DNA of 64,000 nucleotides from Clostridia bacterium (lineage in GTDB: Bacteria; Bacillota_A; Clostridia; Oscillospirales; CAG-272), in assembly GCA_017501345.1 (NCBI GenBank), contig JAFVXC010000024.1, forward strand, positions 117,822 to 181,821, given 5' to 3'. This document shows positions 55,762 to 62,318 of this stretch, piece after piece. The notes beneath the pieces were generated by a model. That model was not told the origin of the DNA. It saw only the letters and a list, made by a program, of their open reading frames with translations, and made no database searches. A program made the position numbers and the translations under genes. Within the stretch, counting starts at the first letter, position 1. Each line of letters opens with the position of its first letter.

Positions 55762-56193
55762 ATGAAAATCAATTTTTTTAATATTTTGGTGGTTCTTGCA
55801 GTCATACTTTTGGTTGCATTGGCTTTTGGGATCGTTTCGAACATTTTGCCGAATTTTTACCTTTCGCCGCCTACGGTTGAATTGAAGGAATGTCAATATA
55901 GGGATTCTGTTACGGGTGAAATTGTTACGGCAAAAAAATTTCCTGAGAATAGACTTGTTGAAAAGGCAACCTTCAGTATTTCCGAGGTAAAAGGTGCATC
56001 ACGGTATGATGTTTACGTGAACGGTGAGTTTTGTATGAGTACCGAGAGACCCGAGTTTGATCTGTCCGATTTCAGAGATGCGGAGGTTGAAGAATACAAT
56101 GTAAAGGTTCGTGCCGTTCGGGAAGTCTCTGAGGGGGATCCGATTGTATCGAATTTCAGCAAAGTCATTTATTTTAATGCTTATGCCGGGTGA
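55762..56193 (+). CDS. Membrane-anchored single Fn3-like domain protein (143 aa)
   Basis: A 143-aa protein with an N-terminal membrane helix (about 6-30) and an extracellular part whose second half reads as a single Fn3-like module (YDVYVNGEF, then YNVKVRAVRE and SNFSKVIYF), matching the modules of the preceding 902-aa protein. It has a strong ribosome site (AAGGAG). The stop overlaps the region just before the signal-peptide protein gene. It probably belongs to the same surface assembly as its neighbours. Confidence 0.78.
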   Translation: MKINFFNILVVLAVILLVALAFGIVSNILPNFYLSPPTVELKECQYRDSVTGEIVTAKKFPENRLVEKATFSISEVKGASRYDVYVNGEFCMSTERPEFDLSDFRDAEVEEYNVKVRAVREVSEGDPIVSNFSKVIYFNAYAG

Positions 56194-56198
56194 TCATA

Positions 56199-58106
56199 AT
56201 GATTCGAAAAATACTTGTAATCACACTTGTTATTTGTATGCTTTTGCAAGCGCTCGCCTTTACGGCGAGCGCTGCATCGGAGTTGAAGGCTTATGAGGTT
56301 ACCACGTCAAGTGAAATTGAAAAGGATCTTTCAAATATGTTGATCGGTGGGAAAACCTTCAGTGAAGCGGATTTCCCGATCAATGAAGACGATTCGTATT
56401 TTCATATAATTCGATTCCTTGAGATGGGATTCAATGGAACCACTTTCGATGATGATGCGGGAATATTCGTTTTTATCTATAATCCTTCACTTCAAAGTGT
56501 TGGAAAATCGAGCACACAGAATTGCATTTCGATGCAGATCGGTTCTGAAAAGAATTTGTCGGGTTTCAATAAATATAAGCTTATCTTCTGCGACTCGAGT
56601 GATGATGACCGTTTTCTCAAGTATCGCGTCGATATTGATCTTTCTGTACTGAAAAAGCACCTATCGAGCAATCAGCGAAAATATGAGGTTTCGGAGATCG
56701 AGCTTTATTTTGCAGGTCTGAATGCTACTGCTTTTAACGTTGCCGGGAAGTATACGTATACCGGTACCGGCACAGAGCTTTACTGCACTGCAGAAGATAT
56801 GTTTACGATCGAGCTCGATATTACGGGTACATTTTATCGCCCCGACGTAATGAGTTCGGGCGGTGCGGATCACCGAAATGAGATCGAATCAGTATATTTT
56901 TCCGTTCCAAACAGTGTGAGGGAAAATTACGGAAATCTTTACCGCGTTCAAGGCGAATACTACGAAAACCAAATTGTATCGGTTATTACCGAAAATAAGG
57001 AATATTTTGATGCGATGCTGCCGATTCAGGGCAGAACGATCGGAGTACGTATTCCGGGATATGGCTTAGGTGAATATGATGGGTACTCGCCTTTGTACCC
57101 GGGACTTCTTGCTGACCTTTCATTTATCAGTTCTAATGTGGCTGTCTGCAAGTACGGAATAAATGCATCAGAAAAACGTAAACTTAACGCTTTTACTTAT
57201 ATGACTTATTCGATTAGTAATCAGTTAAAGAAAGTTCCATACCTTTTCTATGTTGAAGATATCGTTTTCGATGAGGTTGCAGTACGCTCGGAGGAATTGA
57301 AGGAACGCGTTGAGCAGTATGGTCTTGTTACTCTTACGGGAGAAGAAAATACTGTTAAAACCTCATATAGTGTCAGCGTCGAAGATGGTTACGAGCTCAA
57401 AAGCTTTGCGTCTACCCACTCGGATTTTGAGACCTTCGTGGCAAAAATTGCTTCTTGGTGGCAGCAAGATCTATCTACAGACGTCTATATTGAAAGTGCA
57501 ATAGAGCCGATCGATCCCTCCGCTCTTTCTTTGAAATCTAATGAGAATGCTGCAGATTTCTATTTCGTAGATAAGAATGATATACCGGATCTACGCAATA
57601 AGTGTAGTGAAGCTGCGAAAAATGATGAGACCGTTTATCTGCTTCGCTTTGCGCAAAGTGAAGCGGCAACTTACAAGGCTGAGATATTTGCACAAGATAG
57701 CGGTATTACGGTCGATACAAAGAAGGAAACTTATCTTTATTCGCAAACCTACTATAAGGATTTCGACGTGCTTTCGCTTACCTTTGGAGATGAATCCCGA
57801 GGATTTACGGTGCTTGGCGTCAAAGCAGATCCGATAGATCAGGTTGGCGATATAACACTCACGAACGATTTCCCCCTCCTGCCCGAAGATTGGTGGAAGT
57901 ATCTCATTGCCATTGTTATGGTTGTTGTTCTCGTTATTGTACTTGTTCTCGCGATCAGATATTTCTTCAAAAAGAGTGTTCCGAAGCTGTCTCAAAAGAT
58001 AAATAAGGATTGGGAAAAATTCAAATCCTCCTTAAAGCCGAAGCGGCGACAACGAAAGCGACGGTATTCGAGGAATCGGAAGTATTCAAAATCAAATCGA
58101 AAATGA
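56199..58106 (+). CDS. Secreted protein with C-terminal membrane anchor, pIII-like topology (635 aa)
   Basis: A 635-aa protein with a clear signal peptide (MIRKILVITLVICMLLQALA, cleavage probably after ASA), a long mixed alpha/beta extracellular region, one hydrophobic helix near the C-terminus (about 562-584) and a very basic cytosolic tail rich in Lys and Arg (about 50 residues). Signal peptide plus C-terminal anchor, placed upstream of a Zot-like gene, is the topology and position of filamentous-phage adsorption proteins. There is no sequence similarity I can name. A GTG nine nt upstream is an alternative start; ATG 56199 is preferred. Confidence 0.8.
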   Translation: MIRKILVITLVICMLLQALAFTASAASELKAYEVTTSSEIEKDLSNMLIGGKTFSEADFPINEDDSYFHIIRFLEMGFNGTTFDDDAGIFVFIYNPSLQSVGKSSTQNCISMQIGSEKNLSGFNKYKLIFCDSSDDDRFLKYRVDIDLSVLKKHLSSNQRKYEVSEIELYFAGLNATAFNVAGKYTYTGTGTELYCTAEDMFTIELDITGTFYRPDVMSSGGADHRNEIESVYFSVPNSVRENYGNLYRVQGEYYENQIVSVITENKEYFDAMLPIQGRTIGVRIPGYGLGEYDGYSPLYPGLLADLSFISSNVAVCKYGINASEKRKLNAFTYMTYSISNQLKKVPYLFYVEDIVFDEVAVRSEELKERVEQYGLVTLTGEENTVKTSYSVSVEDGYELKSFASTHSDFETFVAKIASWWQQDLSTDVYIESAIEPIDPSALSLKSNENAADFYFVDKNDIPDLRNKCSEAAKNDETVYLLRFAQSEAATYKAEIFAQDSGITVDTKKETYLYSQTYYKDFDVLSLTFGDESRGFTVLGVKADPIDQVGDITLTNDFPLLPEDWWKYLIAIVMVVVLVIVLVLAIRYFFKKSVPKLSQKINKDWEKFKSSLKPKRRQRKRRYSRNRKYSKSNRK

Positions 58107-58110
58107 TAAT

Positions 58111-58132
58111 ACCCCGACCGAATGGTCGGGGT
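58111..58132 (+). other. Perfect hairpin without T-tract
   Basis: ACCCCGACC/GGTCGGGGT, a 9-bp stem with a GAAT loop, is followed by TAAGGAAT rather than a T-run. Its stem core matches the terminator at 52975. It may be an mRNA-stabilising or partial terminator between the adsorption-like and Zot-like genes. Confidence 0.6.
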
Positions 58133-58146
58133 TAAGGAATTAACGT

Positions 58147-58242
58147 ATGAAAAAAATATTGATTTACGCGGTTAAGCTCTTAGCCTTGCTTACGGTCTTG
58201 TTTTTACTTGGCTATGTTGTTTACGTCTTTTGTGCTGTATGA
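58147..58242 (+). CDS. 31-aa single-helix membrane peptide
   Basis: A 31-codon ORF encoding MKKILIYAVKLLALLTVLFL followed by eleven more mostly hydrophobic residues, i.e. one membrane helix with a positive N-terminus. It is too short for the automatic ORF list. Its stop overlaps the Zot-like start (ATGA), so it is translated with that gene, and AAGGAATTAACGT precedes it. Size and position recall the 32-33-residue minor coat proteins pVII/pIX or a small pVI-like assembly protein of inoviruses, by analogy only. Confidence 0.7.
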   Translation: MKKILIYAVKLLALLTVLFLLGYVVYVFCAV

Positions 58243-60398
58243 AAAGAAAAATATTCTTCTCGGTGACGCTCGCGGCGCTTCTCGGCTCTGTCGCACTGCT
58301 CTTCACCCGTTATATTGATTCTTTTTGGCGGATCTGTACTGCGGTTATTGATCTCGGTTCGTCGATTGCATATTATTTTATCAAGATCTTTATGAATCGC
58401 GAACCGAGTATTATCGCAACGGTCAATACAGTACCGAACGTAGATCTGCAAAAATTCATACCCTTTGACCTCGAGGAGCTCGTCCGAAAGTGGAATGCAT
58501 TCGGAGGTGCTCTGTTTGGTCAGGGTTATTTCTATTCGTATTTGCAATGGCTCTCGGAAGCGCTACGTTATCTGACCGTGCTCATGATGCTCGTTATTCC
58601 GACCGTTGTCCTTCTCGGCGTTCTGTTCCGCGCTCTTCTGATGCAGGAGAAGGATCCGAGAATGCATAATAAGGATACCCGCGCTTTTGCGTGGTTCAAG
58701 CGGCGCGTGTTCCCGATCCACTTTAAGATCGCGGGGATCTGCAAGGAATACGTTGCATTCCTCCGCGATCACCCGAAAATGTGGAAGTTCACCGTGTTCG
58801 TATGGCTTTGTAATCTCAATATCGTAACGATCCTTGTTGAGTTTTTTGCCTTTTATTTCTACTTCGCCGCTGTAGTCGAGCTGAGTTTGATTCCGACACA
58901 GCTGTTCAAGCTTCTGATCGATCTGATCATTATGTTTGCGGGCGCGCCGCTCCTCTTTTGGTGCGTGGTCGGCTTCCTGATTTTTGACTATGTGCGGAAA
59001 GCGATCGGTTTTGCGGTGCTGAACGCGCACGAGGAATCGAATCGGGCATTTATAGACGATCTTCCGATCGTCTGTATGCTCTGCGGTTCGATGGGAACGG
59101 GTAAAACGACGATGCTCGTCGATATGACACTTTCACAGTCGGTGATGTTCCGTGATAAGGCGTATAAGAAAATGCTCGAGTATCAGGCACGGCTGCCGAA
59201 TTTCCCGTGGATCCTTTACGAGGACGATCTGAATAGTGAAATGCCGAAGCGTCGCAATCTTACAATGATGCGTCTCTACGGTCGGTATCTCGGCAAGCGG
59301 TTTGCGTGTACGGAAAATACAACTCTGCTGTTCGGCTACGATATCAAGTCTTATCGGACGAGCTATGATAACGGGCTTTCGGTGCAGGATCTGACCGAGA
59401 TCCTTGAAACCTATGCGCAGCTCTATTACATTTACGTCAGCTCCTCTCTCGTTGTCGGCAATCTCTCGGTTCGTCAAGACGAGCTCTTACGGTCAATCGG
59501 GAATTTTCCCGTGTGGGAATGCGAGTTCTTCGAGACCGATTCGGTCACGAAAGTAACGAAAAGCATTCACAGCTACATACTCGACTTCGATATGCTTCGT
59601 CCCGGTAAGCGTATGGTTGCAGATAACCCGAATTACGGTGCGTTCGAATACGGTGTGATCGATATCACCGAGGTCGGCAAGGAGCGCGGCAATACGCTCG
59701 AGCTCCGTGAGACGAAAAAGAACACAGATGACACGAACCAAAAGAATGATAATATGAATCAATGGCTGAAGATGTGCCGACACGCGGCGACCGTTGATCA
59801 CTATCCCTTCGTTCGTATCATCACTGATGAACAACGCCCGGAGAGTTGGGGCGCGGACGCTCGAGATCTCTGCTCGATTGTCCATATTATGGAGAAGGAA
59901 TCCCTTCGCCTCGCTGTGCCGGGCTTCCTCTTTGAGGATATCCTCCACGATCTGATCGCACCGTGGTGGAATCGGTTTTACACCGAGTACCGATATAGCA
60001 GAGGCGACAACACCCTCACAATGTTCCTGATCAGGAACGTTGTTACAGCGTTCCTGCGGCATTACGAGCGAATGTATAATCGCTTCGGCTATCACCGCTT
60101 GATCGTTGAAACCGAGCGCGGCACGATGGATGCCGAGCGTGAGGAGCACGAATATTTCATCTCAACAAAAAAGACGTACGCAAAGCGGTACGCCACGGAC
60201 TGCTTCTCAGACTACTACGGAAAGAAAGCGATCGAGTGCCGCCGAGGGCTTTCGGATCTCCCGCAGTACGAAACCGAACGCGCCTCTTTTGAGGAGCTGA
60301 AGAAGCAGAACAGTTATTTTATCAAGTCCCTCCTCGGAGAGGAGGAAGAAAAGTCACATAGACAAGGAGAAAAAACAAATGAAAACGCATCAAATTAA
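58239..60398 (+). CDS. Zot/pI-like assembly ATPase with N-terminal membrane domain (719 aa)
   Basis: A 719-aa P-loop ATPase that I assign to the Zot/pI group of filamentous-phage extrusion motors. The first 260 residues carry about five membrane segments (roughly 5-22, 36-52, 112-131, 186-212, 224-249). The ATPase follows, with Walker A GSMGTGKTT at 283-291, a Walker B-like GVIDITEVGKERGN near 475-490, and RHAATVDHYPFVRIITDEQRP as the sensor-like segment. M13 pI has the opposite order, with ATPase first and the membrane helix after. The start overlaps the 31-aa gene. Alternative: a HerA/FtsK-type DNA pump of another element class. Confidence 0.78.
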   Translation: MKRKIFFSVTLAALLGSVALLFTRYIDSFWRICTAVIDLGSSIAYYFIKIFMNREPSIIATVNTVPNVDLQKFIPFDLEELVRKWNAFGGALFGQGYFYSYLQWLSEALRYLTVLMMLVIPTVVLLGVLFRALLMQEKDPRMHNKDTRAFAWFKRRVFPIHFKIAGICKEYVAFLRDHPKMWKFTVFVWLCNLNIVTILVEFFAFYFYFAAVVELSLIPTQLFKLLIDLIIMFAGAPLLFWCVVGFLIFDYVRKAIGFAVLNAHEESNRAFIDDLPIVCMLCGSMGTGKTTMLVDMTLSQSVMFRDKAYKKMLEYQARLPNFPWILYEDDLNSEMPKRRNLTMMRLYGRYLGKRFACTENTTLLFGYDIKSYRTSYDNGLSVQDLTEILETYAQLYYIYVSSSLVVGNLSVRQDELLRSIGNFPVWECEFFETDSVTKVTKSIHSYILDFDMLRPGKRMVADNPNYGAFEYGVIDITEVGKERGNTLELRETKKNTDDTNQKNDNMNQWLKMCRHAATVDHYPFVRIITDEQRPESWGADARDLCSIVHIMEKESLRLAVPGFLFEDILHDLIAPWWNRFYTEYRYSRGDNTLTMFLIRNVVTAFLRHYERMYNRFGYHRLIVETERGTMDAEREEHEYFISTKKTYAKRYATDCFSDYYGKKAIECRRGLSDLPQYETERASFEELKKQNSYFIKSLLGEEEEKSHRQGEKTNENASN

Positions 60399-60660
60399 GA
60401 TTGATCCCGAATACTTCGAACGTCTGATACGTGGCGATAAGCCGTTCGAGTTCCGCAAAAATGACCGCGATTACCGTCCGGGCGATATCGTTACACTGCT
60501 CGAGTGTAAGGTCAAAGATGATGGGTTCTGCAACTCCGAGTATTATTCCGGGCGATCCTGCACCGTAGTTATTAAAGACGTGTATGATCTCGGAGCACTT
60601 TACCCGAAGCTCAACGGCTTCGTGGTGTTTACATTCCATATGCTGAAATTCAGCGTATAA
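60379..60660 (+). CDS. DUF3850/ASCH-like small protein (93 aa)
   Basis: A 93-aa protein beginning MKTHQIKIDPEYFERLIRGD, followed by FEFRKNDRDYRPGDIVTLLE, which is the pattern of DUF3850 (ASCH/PUA-like, presumed RNA-binding) proteins common in phages. It overlaps the Zot-like gene by 20 nt and has its own ribosome site (AAGGAG). Role in the element unknown. Confidence 0.85.
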   Translation: MKTHQIKIDPEYFERLIRGDKPFEFRKNDRDYRPGDIVTLLECKVKDDGFCNSEYYSGRSCTVVIKDVYDLGALYPKLNGFVVFTFHMLKFSV

Positions 60661-60708
60661 AAAGAGATCACCCCTCGGGTGAAATATAAAATGTGAAAGG
60701 AAAATAAT

Positions 60709-60939
60709 ATGGCATTTAGAACCAAACGTGAAAGGTACGCCTACGTTAAGGGCATCCGGAAAGGAATGAACGGCGGCAAGCCGTATGGCAAAAAGAAGAA
60801 ACGCCGCAAGTCTCGTCCCGGCAAGAAGCTTCCCGCAGGAGCATATAATTCGCGCGGAAGAATAAATGAGAATCTTGTCGATGATCGGCACGGCGGAGTT
60901 GTGTTTTTTGCTGGTAATGACTTTGATTATGACAGTTGA
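60709..60939 (+). CDS. Highly basic small protein (76 aa)
   Basis: A 76-aa protein whose first two-thirds are very Lys/Arg/Gly-rich (GKKKKRRKSRPGKK) and whose end is acidic and hydrophobic. It has no membrane segment. It starts at ATG 60709 behind AAAGGAAA. It is the last gene on the plus strand of the element. Nucleic-acid binding (for example genome compaction) is a reasonable inference from charge; no family is recognised. Confidence 0.72.
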   Translation: MAFRTKRERYAYVKGIRKGMNGGKPYGKKKKRRKSRPGKKLPAGAYNSRGRINENLVDDRHGGVVFFAGNDFDYDS

Positions 60940-61014
60940 GGCAGAATCAAAGGAAGCTACGTCGACGGCAGATTTGAGCCGGATTAGACATAAACAGATC
61001 TTCGTGTAAAAAAG

Positions 61015-61050
61015 TAAATAAGAGGGTGCCCGATTATCGGGCATCCTCTT
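61015..61050. terminator. Terminator at the right end of the element
   Basis: AGAGGGTGCCCGA/TCGGGCATCCTCT, a 13-bp stem with one G-T pair and a TTA loop. On the minus strand it is followed by ATTTACTTTTTT and would end the nuclease-like gene; it also lies beyond the last plus-strand gene. Confidence 0.8.
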
Positions 61051-61061
61051 TGGCAATTAAA

Positions 61062-61799
61062 TTAGATGATTTCAAGTCGAATTTTTAGCTTTAGTAAGTC
61101 ATTGTTGATATCTTCGGTTGTGAGTACCATTACTTCAAATCCCATTTCCTCATAACTGCTTTTTGTGAAATTCTTCGTTCGTACATAGGTTGTTGTTTGA
61201 AGTTCGTTATATTCTATGATTAGTCCTCGCTTCTTTCCGTTGCTATCAACGTTCCCATAATCGGGCAAATAGAAATCGGGATTTAATATTATTGTTTTAT
61301 CGTTGTGCTTATAAGGAATATCTGTTTCATAAATAGCTTTGATATTGTGATCGAAAAAGAAATCGGCAATAATTTTTTCGGCTCTACTTCTAACTTTCAT
61401 GCCACTCTTACACGGTATTTTTTGGTTGCCGTATTCATCGGTTATAGTCCATTCGGAGAGATTTTTTATGTGTATATCCATTTCACGATCTTTGTATTTG
61501 TAGAAGCACTCTTTGCAAAAATGCATTCCATTTGAAGGCTTTTTGCAAAACAGACACGTCAGATCAGAGCTCGGAGCGGTGTCTTTCGCCGCCTCCTTCG
61601 GCTGCTCCTTCTTCTCCGCGCCCTTATTGAGCACCTTTTTGGACTTGGCATCGTAGAAAAGCCCGTCCTCACCGAGGACGATATTTCCCGCTTTCAGCTC
61701 GTCGGCGTGCTTGCCACAGAGACGGTCTTTCCGCGCATTTCCCATATAAACGCGTGTCGGTTGCCCACAGATCGGGCAAGTAAGATTTTCATTTGCCAT
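61062..61799 (-). CDS. Zinc-ribbon and PD-(D/E)XK nuclease-like protein (245 aa)
   Basis: A 245-aa protein with an N-terminal zinc ribbon (CPICG...CGKH), a charged linker, a second zinc cluster (CLFCKKPSNGMHFCKEC, about 97-113) and a C-terminal domain. That domain carries RSRAEKIIADFFFDHNI, NPDFYLPDYG and LIIEYNEL, spaced like a PD-(D/E)XK endonuclease fold with Asp and Glu as metal ligands; the final catalytic Lys is not certain. Related domains occur in restriction and repair nucleases. The start is ATG 61799 behind GGGGG, not the longer frame from 61895. It is a good candidate accessory or defence gene. Confidence 0.72.
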   Translation of the reverse strand: MANENLTCPICGQPTRVYMGNARKDRLCGKHADELKAGNIVLGEDGLFYDAKSKKVLNKGAEKKEQPKEAAKDTAPSSDLTCLFCKKPSNGMHFCKECFYKYKDREMDIHIKNLSEWTITDEYGNQKIPCKSGMKVRSRAEKIIADFFFDHNIKAIYETDIPYKHNDKTIILNPDFYLPDYGNVDSNGKKRGLIIEYNELQTTTYVRTKNFTKSSYEEMGFEVMVLTTEDINNDLLKLKIRLEII

Positions 61800-61908
61800 A
61801 ATAACCCCCGCAAAAGAATTGATGCGCTCATTATAACCCAAAAATTCCCATTTGTCAAGGTCAGATCTCTGTAAAACGGCGTGAGGGAGGCACAAAGTGG
61901 CGAGGGGG

Positions 61909-61937
61909 TTGACAAAGAGATCCTGCCGTGATATAAT
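61909..61937 (+). promoter_or_regulatory. Consensus plus-strand promoter overlapped by an inverted repeat
   Basis: TTGACA and TATAAT with 17-nt spacing match the sigma-A consensus at every position. The inverted repeat CCTGCCGTG (61922-61930) and CACGACAGG (61943-61951) brackets the -10 box and could be an operator. Confidence 0.9.
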
Positions 61938-61957
61938 AATACCACGACAGGAAGAGG

Positions 61958-62047
61958 TCAGAGCAATGCGACGATTGCTCTCGCGATCAGATCAAGGACC
62001 ATATCCCCATATGATGCGATCCAACCGCGAATGGTATGTATGAGCAT
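61958..62047 (-). CDS. 29-aa hydrophobic peptide, candidate type I toxin
   Basis: A 29-codon ORF (MLIHTIRGWIASYGDMVLDL, then nine mostly hydrophobic residues) too short for the automatic ORF list. Its Shine-Dalgarno, AAGGAGGTGATC, is complementary to 16S rRNA over 12 nt and sits 8 nt from the ATG. Directly after the stop, CCTCTTCCTGTCGT can pair with ACGACAGGAAGGAGG at the Shine-Dalgarno, so the full-length mRNA would hide its own start, a known feature of type I toxin mRNAs. A consensus promoter on the other strand would make a fully overlapping antisense RNA. The minus-strand promoter is unclear. No family match that I know. Confidence 0.5.
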   Translation of the reverse strand: MLIHTIRGWIASYGDMVLDLIARAIVALL

Positions 62048-62286
62048 TGCGATCACCTCCTTCCTGTCGTTTTCCTTTGAACCGATCACGACAGGAAAAA
62101 TTGGTCAACCCTGAAGGCGATCCTTCACGGATCAGGGGCTTTACAGAGAAACCGAACACGCCCGGCGCGATGCCCGGTGACGTGCCGGGTAAACCGACAA
62201 CTTGCACAAAAGAAACGTAAGATCTTACGCCCGATCGGCACGAGTTGCGGCGTGAAAATTGTGCAAATAATACAAACAGAGAAACA

Positions 62287-62318
62287 CCCCGACGTGATGT
62301 CGGGGGCTTCTCTTTTTT
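62287..62318 (+). terminator. Intrinsic terminator of the predicted RNA
   Basis: CCCCGAC/GTCGGGG with a GTGAT loop is followed by GGCTTCTCTTTTTT; the T-run overlaps the methyltransferase stop codon on the other strand. On the minus strand the following sequence is poor in T, so the hairpin mainly serves the plus strand. Confidence 0.85.

Larger units (their letters stand above)
61800..62316. other. 517-nt intergenic locus with strong promoter, stem-loops and antisense small ORF
   Basis: Between the nuclease-like and methyltransferase genes no ORF above 72 codons looks real. The stretch holds a plus-strand consensus promoter (61909-61937), a minus-strand 29-codon ORF (61958-62047), inverted repeats (CCTGCCGTG/CACGACAGG around the -10; CCTGTCGT/ACGACAGG at 62063-62096; CCCTGA/TCAGGG at 62109-62137; CCCGGC/GCCGGG at 62161-62189; TTGCACAA/TTGTGCAA at 62202-62265; CGTAAGATCTTACG inside it) and a terminator. 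Separate entries describe the parts. Confidence 0.75.
61944..62318 (+). ncRNA. Predicted structured RNA of about 370 nt
   Basis: Inferred transcript from the consensus promoter to the intrinsic terminator at 62287-62318. Its 5' end (ACGACAGGAAGAGGT) can pair with ACCTCCTTCCTGTCGT at 62055-62070, closing a domain that contains the perfect hairpin AGAGCAAT/ATTGCTCT. Further stem-loops lie at 62109-62137, 62161-62189 and 62202-62265. It runs antisense to the 29-codon minus-strand ORF. It has one weak ORF of its own (25 codons from 61966). I cannot match it to a known RNA family. It could be an antitoxin RNA or an independent regulatory RNA. Confidence 0.55.

Noticed and set aside
61966..62043. 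25-codon plus-strand ORF inside the predicted RNA, with AGGAAGAGG upstream
   Set aside because: Arg-rich without a leader-peptide pattern and no plus-strand gene downstream to regulate; the opposite-strand ORF has the stronger ribosome site. It remains a minor alternative.
61992..62207. 71-codon minus-strand ORF across the stem-loops
   Set aside because: It lies in a region of inverted repeats, has no ribosome site, and its residues simply follow the palindromes.
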